Source of the DNA: Candidatus Gastranaerophilales bacterium
GTDB lineage: Bacteria; Cyanobacteriota; Vampirovibrionia; Gastranaerophilales; Gastranaerophilaceae
Direction: 5' to 3'
Assembly: GCA_947587615.1 (NCBI GenBank)
Contig: CANPYC010000007.1
Coordinates: 1 to 64,000, forward strand
DNA length: 64,000 nt
Part shown: positions 30,730-40,457 of the stretch, in pieces
How the letters are laid out: each line of letters starts with the position of its first letter
Position numbering within the stretch: position 1 is the first letter of the stretch
Notes under the pieces: model-generated
Told to the model about the DNA's origin: nothing
Seen by the model: only the letters and a program-made list of their open reading frames with translations
Databases searched by the model: none
Made by a program: the position numbers and the translations under genes

Positions 30730-30802
30730 ATTAAATTAAATAAAATTTACATAATTAAAATTCATGCTAAAATTGAGTTAGTAAATTAACTTTGAGGAAA
30801 AA

Positions 30803-32581
30803 ATGAAAAAGAATATTGATGAAAAACTGCAAACACTAAGACATTCTTGCTCACATATAATGGCTCAAGCCGTTCAAAAATTATACCCGAGTGCAAAGCT
30901 TGCAATCGGGCCTGCTATTGAAAACGGTTTTTATTATGATTTTGATATTGAAGGTGTAACTTTATCCAATGAAAATTTAAAAGAAATTGAAGGAGAGATG
31001 AAAAAAATAATCTCTCAAAATTTAACTTTTGAAAAATATGCTATACCTGATGTTCAAGCTCAAATTGACGAATTTAAATCTCAAGGTGAAATTTATAAAG
31101 CAGAGTTGTTAGAAGAGCACAAAAACGATAACCCTACTCTTTATTTAACCAAAGATAAAGACGGAAATGTACTTTTTAACGACCTTTGTTCGGGCCCGCA
31201 TATTGAATCAACTAAAGAAATTAAAGCTTTTAAACTCTTGTCGGTTGCAGGGGCATACTGGAGAGGTAACGAAAAAAATAAAATGCTCCAAAGAATTTAC
31301 GCTACGGCATTTTTAACAAAAGAAGAACTGGATAATTATATTAAACAGGTTGAAGAAGCAAAAAAAAGAGACCATAGAAAACTCGGCGCTCAACTGGATT
31401 TATTCTCCGTTCGAGATGAAATAGGGGGCGGGCTTGTCCTTTGGCACCCTAATTTATACACCGTTAGAGAACAAATTGAAAATTATTGGAGAGAAGAACA
31501 CAGAAAAAGAGACTATGTCATTGTTCAAACTCCGCAACTGGCAAAATCAAAGCTTTGGGAATTATCGGGTCACATTGACCACTACAAGGAAAATATGTTC
31601 TTTATTCAAAAAGACGATGACGAAGACGAACAATATATTGTAAAACCGATGAATTGTCCTTTTCATATTTTAATTTATCAATCGCAACGTCATTCTTATC
31701 GTGATTTACCCCTTAGAATGGCAGAATTGGGAACGGTTTATCGAAGAGAAAAATCAGGAGCGCTCTCGGGTTTAACTCGTGTACAGGGATTTACTCAAGA
31801 TGATGCCCATGTTTTCTGCACTCCAGAGCAACTCGTTGATGAAATTAACGCCATTATTGATTTTGTAGCTGATACAATGTCGATTTTTAATATGAGTTTT
31901 GAAGTTGAACTATCAACCCGCCCTGAAAGCTATGTTGGCGACCTTAAAAATTGGGAACTGGCTGAAAAAGGCTTAAGAGAAGCAATGGATAAAAGAGGTA
32001 TGAAATATGAAATTAATGAAGGTGATGGCGCTTTCTACGGTCCCAAGATAGATTTTAAAGTTAAAGATGCCATAGGAAGAACTTGGCAATGTGCCACAAT
32101 TCAATTAGATTTCAATTTACCCGAGCGCTTTGATATAAAATATCAAGATAAAGATGGTGCCCTGAAAACTCCCGTTATGCTTCATAGAGTAATATTCGGC
32201 TCAATGGAGCGCTTCCATGGAATATTAATTGAACACTACGCAGGAGCTTTCCCTGCATGGCTTGCTCCTCATCAGGTTGCATTAGTTCCAATTGCCGACA
32301 GACACAACGAATATATGGAAAATATCTATAAAAAATTAAGAGAAAAAAGAATAAGAGTAATTTTTGAAGAAAAATCAGAATCAATGAATTATAAAATCAG
32401 AGATTACTTGCAAAATCAAAAAGTTCCTTATGTACTTATTGCAGGAGATAAAGAAATTGAATCAAATAAAGTTGCAATAAGAAAACGTGGTGTCGGTCAA
32501 ATCGGTGAAATGACACTTGATGAATTTATTGAAAAACTTGAAGAAGAAATAACTTCAAAAGGAAAAGTTGAAATAAAATAA
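30803..32581 (+). CDS. thrS: Threonyl-tRNA synthetase lacking an N-terminal TGS domain
   Basis: LRHSCSHIMAQAVQKLYP, YRREKSGALSGLTRVQGFTQDDAHVFC, class II motifs. Confidence 0.97.
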   Translation: MKKNIDEKLQTLRHSCSHIMAQAVQKLYPSAKLAIGPAIENGFYYDFDIEGVTLSNENLKEIEGEMKKIISQNLTFEKYAIPDVQAQIDEFKSQGEIYKAELLEEHKNDNPTLYLTKDKDGNVLFNDLCSGPHIESTKEIKAFKLLSVAGAYWRGNEKNKMLQRIYATAFLTKEELDNYIKQVEEAKKRDHRKLGAQLDLFSVRDEIGGGLVLWHPNLYTVREQIENYWREEHRKRDYVIVQTPQLAKSKLWELSGHIDHYKENMFFIQKDDDEDEQYIVKPMNCPFHILIYQSQRHSYRDLPLRMAELGTVYRREKSGALSGLTRVQGFTQDDAHVFCTPEQLVDEINAIIDFVADTMSIFNMSFEVELSTRPESYVGDLKNWELAEKGLREAMDKRGMKYEINEGDGAFYGPKIDFKVKDAIGRTWQCATIQLDFNLPERFDIKYQDKDGALKTPVMLHRVIFGSMERFHGILIEHYAGAFPAWLAPHQVALVPIADRHNEYMENIYKKLREKRIRVIFEEKSESMNYKIRDYLQNQKVPYVLIAGDKEIESNKVAIRKRGVGQIGEMTLDEFIEKLEEEITSKGKVEIK

Positions 32582-32839
32582 ATTTTATTAAAGTTTTAGA
32601 TATTCTTTATTATTTATGTATTAGATTTTCAAGCAAGCAGACAAATGGGACATAACGCTAGTGAGCCCGTATGTTTGAGCAGCCTTTGGAAGCGACTAAA
32701 CAACGGGTTTTAAAAACGTAGTGCTAATAATTTAAGAGAGAATAAAGCATGAGAGGAAAAAATTAAATTTATCATGGAATAAAATAAATAAATCCCAGGT
32801 TTTTGTATTTTAAGGGTTCTTTTATGCTAACATATCTTT

Positions 32840-33715
32840 ATGATAATAATTCCTGAAAACCTTGAAATTCATAAACCCGATAAAGTTTTGGATAAAAAAA
32901 TTAATGAAGCTAAAATAAAAGAGAAAGTTCTTTTTAAAAAAGAGTCGGATTTTCATTCAATTTTTGTTGTTGAAAATGAATTTGGCAGGTTTTTAAAATA
33001 TAAAGACACTTATCAGGCGGGTTTTATTAATTCAAAAGCATATAAAGGCAATATTCCTTATATTAACTATTTTTTAATACCCGTTTTAATGAATAAAAAT
33101 ATTAAAGATATTTTATTTATCGGCTTTGGTTCTGGTATTATCATAAATCAGTTTGAAAAAATTATTTCAAATATTAAAAGAATTGATATTGTTGATATTG
33201 AAGAAAATATTTTTCCGATTGCTCAAAAGTATTTTGACTTTAAAATATCAAAAAATATGAATTTTTTTCTTCAAGACGCTCTTATATATCTTAAAACAAC
33301 AAAAAAAAAGTATGATTTAATTATTGTTGATGTTGCAAACGATTTTGGAATAGATGAAAGGTTTTGTCAGAGCGAATATTTAGCACTTATTAAATCAAGA
33401 CTTAAAAAAGAAGGGGTTTTTGTTTCAAACATGCCATCAAGCAGGGATGTTTTTAATAAAAAGAATAAGTTTGTTTTAAAATTATTGGAAGAATATAAAA
33501 AATTTTTTAATAATATTAATATTTATAGCGGTGAAACATCAAATAAAATATACTATAAAGTTTTTTATGATATTGATTGTGCTGTTTATGACATTACAAA
33601 TTTGATTTTAATTTCATCGTCTAAAAAATATAAATTAAGCAGCAACTATTCAATTTTTGAAAAAATAAAGTTAAATATTGAACCCTACCTTAGTGATAAT
33701 ATTAAAACTTTATGA
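32840..33715 (+). CDS. Spermidine synthase-like SAM-dependent methyltransferase-fold protein
   Basis: DILFIGFGSGIIINQF, RIDIVDIEENIFPIAQKYF, YDLIIVDVAND. Confidence 0.7.
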   Translation: MIIIPENLEIHKPDKVLDKKINEAKIKEKVLFKKESDFHSIFVVENEFGRFLKYKDTYQAGFINSKAYKGNIPYINYFLIPVLMNKNIKDILFIGFGSGIIINQFEKIISNIKRIDIVDIEENIFPIAQKYFDFKISKNMNFFLQDALIYLKTTKKKYDLIIVDVANDFGIDERFCQSEYLALIKSRLKKEGVFVSNMPSSRDVFNKKNKFVLKLLEEYKKFFNNINIYSGETSNKIYYKVFYDIDCAVYDITNLILISSSKKYKLSSNYSIFEKIKLNIEPYLSDNIKTL

Positions 33716-33753
33716 TAAGATTTTTTTATACTGTATTATAAATTACATGGGAG

Positions 33754-34713
33754 ATGAAAATGAAAAAGTATAGAATTGGGGTTGATGTCGGCGGGACAAA
33801 TATTAAAATTGCTCTTGTCGATTTTGACGGTAAAATTATCTATTCAAATACTACCCCAACAAGAGCCGAGCTTGGTTATGAAGCGGGAGTTAACAGTATA
33901 AAACAAGCAATTAAAGATTTAGCGCAAGAAACTAATCAAGACTCTAAAACAATTGAAGCAATAGGCTTCGGCTTACCGGGGCAGATTGACTATAAAAAAG
34001 GAATAGTTAAAAATCTTCCCAATATCCCCGGTTGGGTTGATATTCCGTTAGCTAAAATTATTGAAGAAGAGTTTTCAATTCCGACAAGATTAGATAATGA
34101 TGTAAGATGTGCTGCATTAGGTGAACTTAATTTTGGTGCGGGTAAAGGTTGTGAGAATTTAATCTGTATTACAGTCGGAACAGGGATTGGTTCAGGTATT
34201 GTATTAAACGGAAAACTTGTTCGAGGAGCAACAAATGCGGCAGGTGAAATCGGTCATATAAAAATGTCTATGCAAGATGGGCCCTTATGCGGCTGCGGTG
34301 ATTATTCGTGTTTTGAAGCTTATGCTTCGGGGCCTGCAATTGTAACAATGGCAAAAGAATATATATCGGGCGGAAAATCAGCAAAATATAAAGAAATGGC
34401 AAATGACGGGATAATAACACCCTATATTGTAGCTCAAGCAGCACTTCAGGGAGACGCCGTTTCAATTCAAATATTTAAGAAAATCGGAACAATAATAGGG
34501 CTTGGTTTAACTTCCGTAATTAATCTTCTAAACCCTGAAAAGATAATTATAGGGGGCGGTGTAGCAGATGCAGGTGATATTTTACTTGAACCGATAAGAA
34601 AAACGATTTCAGATAGAGCTATGCCCATTCAAGCCGCAAGCGTTCAAATAGTACCCGCACAATTAGCAAATACCGCAGGTGTTATAGGCGCAAGCTTATT
34701 AATAAACAGTTAG
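33754..34713 (+). CDS. ROK-family sugar kinase (glucokinase-like)
   Basis: IGVDVGGTNIKIALVDFDG, AAGEIGHIKM, CGCGDYSCFEAYASG. Confidence 0.92.
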   Translation: MKMKKYRIGVDVGGTNIKIALVDFDGKIIYSNTTPTRAELGYEAGVNSIKQAIKDLAQETNQDSKTIEAIGFGLPGQIDYKKGIVKNLPNIPGWVDIPLAKIIEEEFSIPTRLDNDVRCAALGELNFGAGKGCENLICITVGTGIGSGIVLNGKLVRGATNAAGEIGHIKMSMQDGPLCGCGDYSCFEAYASGPAIVTMAKEYISGGKSAKYKEMANDGIITPYIVAQAALQGDAVSIQIFKKIGTIIGLGLTSVINLLNPEKIIIGGGVADAGDILLEPIRKTISDRAMPIQAASVQIVPAQLANTAGVIGASLLINS

Positions 34714-34725
34714 AAAGAAATAAAA

Positions 34726-35712
34726 TTGCCAATACATTTTCTTTGGGGCGATGAAGATTATTTAATCGAGCGCACTATAAACAAATTAAAGAAGGAAATT
34801 TTAAAAGATGATATCAACGAACTTAATTTTAAGTCCGTTGATAATCCTTCTTATGCTTTATTTTGCGAACTTTTAAGAACGAACGCCATGATGTTTGGTG
34901 ATATTGTTATTTTAATTAAATGTCAAAAATATTTTCTTGAAACAAAGCAAAAAGAAAAATTAGACGATAAACAAACTCAAGAATTAATTAACGCTCTTAA
35001 TGATATTTCTCAAAGAGTACATTTAATTCTTGTCTGCCCTACACCGAGAGGCGAAAAAAAGAAACCCGACAGCAGAAAAAAACTCTATAAAGAAATTTTA
35101 AAACTCACAAAACCACAGGAATTTCAGAGTTTTAGAAACTATGAAGAATATAAAATAATCCCTGTTATTAAGCAAATGGCAGGAGATTTAGAGCTTAAAA
35201 TCGGACAAAATGAAGCAAGTATTTTAATTCAGACTGTTGGAGCTTCCCTAAGAGATATTTCAAACCAGCTTGAAAAATTAAAGCTCTATGCTTACCCAAA
35301 GAATGTTATAACAGCCGATATGATAAAAGAAATTGCAACAAGCAGTGCTGATATATTTAATCTTGTTGATTTAATTTTATTAAAGCAATATCCGAAAGCG
35401 CTTAATTTAATTTCCGATATATTACAAAAAGAACACTATCTTTCTTCTTTAGCTTTTATTCAAACAACGGTATCAAATTTGTTAAAAATTAAAATTTACT
35501 CTAAAAGCTTAAACAGTTTTCAACTTGCAACAAAGCTAAATCAAAACGAGTTTGTTGTAAGAAAAAATATTGAAAAAGTCGCAAAAATTAATTTAGATGA
35601 TTTGATTAATTTAAAAATCAACCTTGCGCAATCGGAGTACAAATTAAAAACAGGTGCTATAAAAGACCCGATGACGGCTTATGAACTTGCTTTTGTGGGT
35701 TGTGGGGAATAA
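34726..35712 (+). CDS. holA: DNA polymerase III delta subunit
   Basis: HFLWGDEDYLIERTINKLKKEIL N-terminus and HolA-like domain layout. Confidence 0.88.
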   Translation: MPIHFLWGDEDYLIERTINKLKKEILKDDINELNFKSVDNPSYALFCELLRTNAMMFGDIVILIKCQKYFLETKQKEKLDDKQTQELINALNDISQRVHLILVCPTPRGEKKKPDSRKKLYKEILKLTKPQEFQSFRNYEEYKIIPVIKQMAGDLELKIGQNEASILIQTVGASLRDISNQLEKLKLYAYPKNVITADMIKEIATSSADIFNLVDLILLKQYPKALNLISDILQKEHYLSSLAFIQTTVSNLLKIKIYSKSLNSFQLATKLNQNEFVVRKNIEKVAKINLDDLINLKINLAQSEYKLKTGAIKDPMTAYELAFVGCGE

Positions 35713-35715
35713 AAA

Positions 35716-36666
35716 ATGATTAACAATTATTTTCAAACAAAGTTTCCTTTTGCTTATAACTATTTTTCAAATATGCTCGAGTTTGTTGCGCAAAATAAAA
35801 GAAAATTCCCTCAAGCATTGATTTTTGAAGGTGCGGATACAATGAGCCAGTATCTTTTTGCGCTTGAACTTGCAAGGGTTTTAAATTGTCAAAATGAAGG
35901 AGCGCTTGATTGCAACTGCATTAACTGCAAATGGATTAAAACACATACTCATCCTTGTGTTAATAATGTTTCTCAAATTCACTATAAGCCTGATAACGAT
36001 GAAACAAAAACGGTAATATCCGTAAAACAGGCAAGGAGTATTGAACAGAATTTAAAATTGACATCAGATTATTATCGCTTTTTTATTTTCTTTTCATCCT
36101 GCGAAAAAGAGTATTCGCCTTTTGAATTGAGCGAATTTAGCTCTTTAGGTTATGATACTCAAATTAACTATTCGATTGAACCCTTGGATTATAAGACTTT
36201 TAACCCTGCAACTCCTAATGCTTTATTAAAATCAATTGAAGAGCCGCCAGAAAATACGACATTTGTTTTTTTAACTCAATCAAGAGAAAATATTCTTCCT
36301 ACGATTGTTTCAAGGTGCTTGGTTTTTAAATTATCAACCCTATATTTAAATAAGCAAAACAGTACTTTTAATTATTCAAATTTATTTTCAAAATATCAAA
36401 ATTTGAATTTGAATAATATTTTTGATTTTTGTGATGAAATTCAAATATTTATTAAAGAAAACAATCTCACGCTTGAAGTTGTTTTGAATAAATTTATGGA
36501 ATATTTAAAGGAATTAATTAAAGCAAATATTAACAATAATTCAATTTATTTAAAATTAAAAAATGATATTAATTTAATTAATACTGCGCTTAAATATACA
36601 TCCGCTTCAATGTCGGATAAGATTGTACTTGAAGCACTTATGCTAAGACTTGTCAGGGGGTATTAA
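35716..36666 (+). CDS. holB: DNA polymerase III delta' subunit-like
   Basis: C4 zinc motif CQNEGALDCNCINC, NALLKSIEEPPENTTFVFLTQSRENILPTIVSRC. Confidence 0.85.
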   Translation: MINNYFQTKFPFAYNYFSNMLEFVAQNKRKFPQALIFEGADTMSQYLFALELARVLNCQNEGALDCNCINCKWIKTHTHPCVNNVSQIHYKPDNDETKTVISVKQARSIEQNLKLTSDYYRFFIFFSSCEKEYSPFELSEFSSLGYDTQINYSIEPLDYKTFNPATPNALLKSIEEPPENTTFVFLTQSRENILPTIVSRCLVFKLSTLYLNKQNSTFNYSNLFSKYQNLNLNNIFDFCDEIQIFIKENNLTLEVVLNKFMEYLKELIKANINNNSIYLKLKNDINLINTALKYTSASMSDKIVLEALMLRLVRGY

Positions 36667-37652
36667 TGAAGCCTGTTGTTGCACTTTCAATCCCAACGGG
36701 AGTAGGAGCGAATATCGGAGGATACGCAGGGGATTTTGGCTATATTGCAAGAAAATTTTCAAAATATTTCCACTGCATTGTTAATCCTAATGCCGTAAAC
36801 GGCGGAATATTAAGCGCTATTAATAATGATATGAGCTATCTGGAAGGTTATTTATTTGATGAATTTTTTAAAGGCAACATTGCTTTAGCTCCTCTAAAAC
36901 CTTATGAAACAAATAAAATCGGAGTGATTTTTGATTGCGATATACCAAAAAATATTCTAAACGTTCATCTTAATACTCTTAATGCTCTAAAAATGGTTCA
37001 AGGAGCAGATATTAGAGAAATCGAATACACAAAAGAGCCTGTCGGAGTAGAGCTTACAATAGAAAATAATATTTCATCGGGTAATTTAAAAAACCCCGAT
37101 ACTCTTTTAGAGTCTGCTAAAAAACTAATTAAAAAAGGAATAGAAGCAATTGCTGTTGTATGCTATTTTAGAGAGGATTCAGAGGATGAAAATTATTCTA
37201 ATGCAGAGGGAATTGACCCGATTGGAGGAATAGAAGCGGTTATATCTCATTTAATTACAAAAGAATTTTCAATTCCTTCAGCTCATGCACCCGCATTTTA
37301 TGATATTGATATATCTCAAAAACTTGAACATCCTAAGGTATCATCGGAATTAATTTCTTCAACGTATTTACCTTGTATTATTCAAGGGCTTTCAATTGCG
37401 CCAAAAATTTATAAAAATTCAAATTCAACAAACTTAAAGGGGGTGCAAATTACAAATAAAGACGTTAATTATTTAATTGTTCCTTATAATGCCCTTGGTT
37501 CAAGCGCTGTTTTAAGCGCAATAAAAAATAATATTAAACTTATAACAATAAAAAACGAAACAAAATTGGATGTTACATCAAAAAAACTCAATATTTCGCC
37601 TTATTTGCACTTTAATTCTTATGAAGAATGTTTGGATAAAATTTTAACCTAA
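36666..37652 (+). CDS. DUF3326-like protein
   Basis: MKPVVALSIPTGVGANIGGYAGDF...NPNAVNGGILSAINNDMSYLEGYLFDEF. Confidence 0.75.
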   Translation: MKPVVALSIPTGVGANIGGYAGDFGYIARKFSKYFHCIVNPNAVNGGILSAINNDMSYLEGYLFDEFFKGNIALAPLKPYETNKIGVIFDCDIPKNILNVHLNTLNALKMVQGADIREIEYTKEPVGVELTIENNISSGNLKNPDTLLESAKKLIKKGIEAIAVVCYFREDSEDENYSNAEGIDPIGGIEAVISHLITKEFSIPSAHAPAFYDIDISQKLEHPKVSSELISSTYLPCIIQGLSIAPKIYKNSNSTNLKGVQITNKDVNYLIVPYNALGSSAVLSAIKNNIKLITIKNETKLDVTSKKLNISPYLHFNSYEECLDKILT

Positions 37653-37710
37653 ATAAATGATGATAATTTGCTTTTAATAAAGTAAGCTTTCAGATGAAAG
37701 AGGTAAAAAT

Positions 37711-38742
37711 ATGAAAAAGAAATATGCGTGGACACTTGCAGAAATGGTAATAGCAATTACCGTATTAATTGTTTTAGCCGGAATAGCAAGTACGGTTATG
37801 AAGGCAAGTGTGCAAAAAGCAAAGTTTTTTGTTTACGCAACATTTAGAAATATTGAACAAGCAAACGTATATTTGATGGAAAAAAATGACGACGAACTTG
37901 AGCAGCCGAATAAAAACGGCAAGGATTGGTATTGTTCAAATTTAGCCGATATATTTTCTCTAAAAGGCGATGCTAATTGTAAAGCACCGGCTTCAGGAAA
38001 CGATACAACAACAGTTAATATGACTCTGGCAAACGGGGTTGCTCTTTATGGGCTTGCAAACCCTTGGCGGGTTGCTTATGATAACGCAGATTTTAAAATT
38101 AAAGATATATTAATGGATATAAACGGTTCAAAAGGTCCTAATAAAATATGGATTGACAGATTTCATTTCAGAGTATTTACAGGAGATATTTACACGGGTC
38201 TTGTACGTTTTGTAAACTGCGCAGATGACTCAATGTATGACGAAGACGGAGTAAAGCACCCCATTAAAACAAAACATTTATTCTGTGCAAGTGGAGACAA
38301 TACAAACTATACTCTTGACGATACAATAATTACTTATGATATATTAAAACCTGTTAACGGAGGAAAAGAAGACGAAAGCGAAGACGGAGACGAAGTTGCA
38401 AAAGCCAAAACCGTTGCAGCTAATTTATCAACAATGGCTGCCGATTGTCTTACTTACGGAGGTATGGGTATTTACAAAAGAGCGCAATGTGCGAGTGCAG
38501 GTTTTAAATTGCACTATGAATGTATAACAGAGGACACCTGTGAAGGATGTGGTGCAGGCAGAGTATGTCCCGATAAGCCAAGTGCTGACGGCACAACCAA
38601 AACAGCAATCAATGAAGCAACATGTCTGGCGGATGTAGAAAAAAACAATCCTGATAATCTGCCGTGTACCGCCATTATGCACAAACCCGCCGCAGGCATA
38701 AGCTCTATCTTAGGCGATGTCATGGGTGAAATTGACATGTAG
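37711..38742 (+). CDS. Type IV pilin/pseudopilin-like protein with class-III signal
   Basis: MKKKYAWTLAEMVIAITVLIVLAGIASTVMKAS: Glu five residues after the probable cleavage site, followed by a hydrophobic helix. Confidence 0.85.
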   Translation: MKKKYAWTLAEMVIAITVLIVLAGIASTVMKASVQKAKFFVYATFRNIEQANVYLMEKNDDELEQPNKNGKDWYCSNLADIFSLKGDANCKAPASGNDTTTVNMTLANGVALYGLANPWRVAYDNADFKIKDILMDINGSKGPNKIWIDRFHFRVFTGDIYTGLVRFVNCADDSMYDEDGVKHPIKTKHLFCASGDNTNYTLDDTIITYDILKPVNGGKEDESEDGDEVAKAKTVAANLSTMAADCLTYGGMGIYKRAQCASAGFKLHYECITEDTCEGCGAGRVCPDKPSADGTTKTAINEATCLADVEKNNPDNLPCTAIMHKPAAGISSILGDVMGEIDM

Positions 38743-38802
38743 GATATTGAAAAACATTAAATTATAAAGTATACTTGTAAATAATTACTTTAGGAAATTG
38801 AA

Positions 38803-39039
38803 ATGTTTATAACTGTTTTAACTATTGCTATTTTAAGCGTTGCATCGGTTGTTTTTCTAACTATATATTTCATGCCCGTTTTGGTTGCATATATCAGAGG
38901 ACATAAAAATATTTTAGCCATCAGTTTAATGACGCTCTTTCTCGGCTGGACTTTGTATGGTTGGATTGCAGCTTTGCTGTGGTCGCTAAACTGCGATATT
39001 GAAGAAGATAAAGAAGATAAAAGCGAAAATAATACTTAA
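38803..39039 (+). CDS. Superinfection-immunity-like small membrane protein (Imm_superinfect-like)
   Basis: IYFMPVLVAYIRGHKNILAISLMTLFLGWTLYGWIAALLWSL resembles the T4 Imm-like family. Confidence 0.8.
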   Translation: MFITVLTIAILSVASVVFLTIYFMPVLVAYIRGHKNILAISLMTLFLGWTLYGWIAALLWSLNCDIEEDKEDKSENNT

Positions 39040-39044
39040 AGAAC

Positions 39045-39650
39045 TTATACAGGCGGTGTTTGAATATAATTAGCATAAATATTCAAGTAATTAAAATCAT
39101 CTTTATTTTTTGAATTAAGATATTTTTCTTCACCGATTTTAAGCATAACTTTGCCTAAATCAACTTCGCTTGTTTCATAACAGGTTGAGCCGGGGTATTT
39201 ATCAAAAGTGCGCAAATCGCAAACCATGCTTTTATTTTGAATAAAGTAATTAAGCTGTTCTTTAGAGATAAGCTTAATATCTTCTTTTGTTCCTAAATAA
39301 TACATATCCCTTCTTGCGTCCATTAAAAGAATATCTTTATTATAAGCATTTAAAAGTATTTCAGCGGTATTTAAACCGACAAGAGGAAGATTAAGCTCAC
39401 AAGCAAACACTTTTGCAATACTAAGCGCTACTCTTATCCCCGTGAAGCTTCCGGGACCGCAATTGACAATTATTAAATTCAGCTTTTTTAAAGAGATTGA
39501 ATTTCTCCTTGAAACCTCTTGAATTTCATTGTTTAAATATAAACTGTGATAATTTTTGTCGCTTTTTATAATTTTGCTAAAAATTTTATCATCATATTTA
39601 AAAGCCGCATACGACTTATCTAAAGCCGAACAAATCGCTAATATATTCAT
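39045..39650 (-). CDS. tsaB: tRNA threonylcarbamoyladenosine biosynthesis protein TsaB
   Basis: NCGPGSFTGIRVALSIAKVFA. Confidence 0.93.
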   Translation of the reverse strand: MNILAICSALDKSYAAFKYDDKIFSKIIKSDKNYHSLYLNNEIQEVSRRNSISLKKLNLIIVNCGPGSFTGIRVALSIAKVFACELNLPLVGLNTAEILLNAYNKDILLMDARRDMYYLGTKEDIKLISKEQLNYFIQNKSMVCDLRTFDKYPGSTCYETSEVDLGKVMLKIGEEKYLNSKNKDDFNYLNIYANYIQTPPV

Positions 39651-40120
39651 AATCTTACCTTGAGTTTTTTTATAAATTCTTCTTGAAATTCGTCTGATGA
39701 GCTAAATTCAAACCATCTTATATTAACATCTTCGCTGTCATATTCAACGTTAATTTTTAGTGCGTCTTTAGGAATTTCATCATAAGCAAATTCTGCCCAT
39801 TCAATAAATGTTAAAACGTTTTGCTTTGTATATTCCCTAAGTTCATCAACAACAGATTTTAAGCCTTTTTCTTCAAGTCTGTATAAGTCAAAATGATAAA
39901 TCGGAAATTTATCACATTTATATTCATTCAAAATTACAAAACTGGGACTTGTTACTTTTTTATCAACACCCAAGTATTCTAAAACATATCTTATAAATTG
40001 AGTTTTACCCGCACCGATATCCCCCGTCAGAGTAACAAAAAGCCCCTTTTCATCTAAAAGAGAAGCAAAAGCCTGCGCAAGTTTTTTAGTATCATTCAAT
40101 GTTTGGGTTTTAATTTTCAT
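39647..40120 (-). CDS. tsaE: tRNA threonylcarbamoyladenosine biosynthesis ATPase TsaE
   Basis: LTGDIGAGKTQFIRYVLEYLGVDKKVTSPSFVILNEY. Confidence 0.95.
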   Translation of the reverse strand: MKIKTQTLNDTKKLAQAFASLLDEKGLFVTLTGDIGAGKTQFIRYVLEYLGVDKKVTSPSFVILNEYKCDKFPIYHFDLYRLEEKGLKSVVDELREYTKQNVLTFIEWAEFAYDEIPKDALKINVEYDSEDVNIRWFEFSSSDEFQEEFIKKLKVRL

Positions 40121-40238
40121 AAGTTAATTTTACATTAAAAATTTGTTAAATATTGTAAACAATTGAACCGATTTTTAAAGAAAAATTCAATAGTGTCGTT
40201 AATTATAATGTGAGGTTAGCAAACATAAGGATGATAAA

Positions 40239-40400
40239 ATGGATTACGAAAACGATTTAGAGTTATGTGAGTATAATCCGATTAGCGTTCAATACGAAAA
40301 TGAAATCAGAGCTTTAGCTCAAATAATTGAACCGCCCGCTAAAAGCTTTTTTCAAAGACTTATGAAAAAGATAATCTTAGCGCATGGCGCAAATGCTTAA
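40239..40400 (+). CDS. Microprotein (53 aa) MDYENDLELCEYNPISVQYENEIRALAQIIEPPAKSFFQRLMKKIILAHGANA
   Basis: AAGG RBS at suitable spacing and a strong terminator just downstream; below the ORF-track length cut-off. Confidence 0.6.
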   Translation: MDYENDLELCEYNPISVQYENEIRALAQIIEPPAKSFFQRLMKKIILAHGANA

Positions 40401-40409
40401 AAAATTTAG

Positions 40410-40428
40410 CCCCGAGAATTACTCGGGG
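40410..40428 (+). terminator. Intrinsic terminator
   Basis: CCCCGAG-AATTA-CTCGGGG followed by TTTGTTG. Confidence 0.85.
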
Positions 40429-40457
40429 TTTGTTGTATATAAATTAAACATTTAAAA

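Noticed and set aside
33299-33309. Poly-A run in the spermidine synthase-like gene as a phase-variation tract
   Set aside because: A-runs of this length are common by chance in such AT-rich DNA, unlike G9 runs.
38428-38738. Minus-strand ORFs inside the pseudopilin gene
   Set aside because: Antisense frames of a GC-richer segment; no RBS or family.
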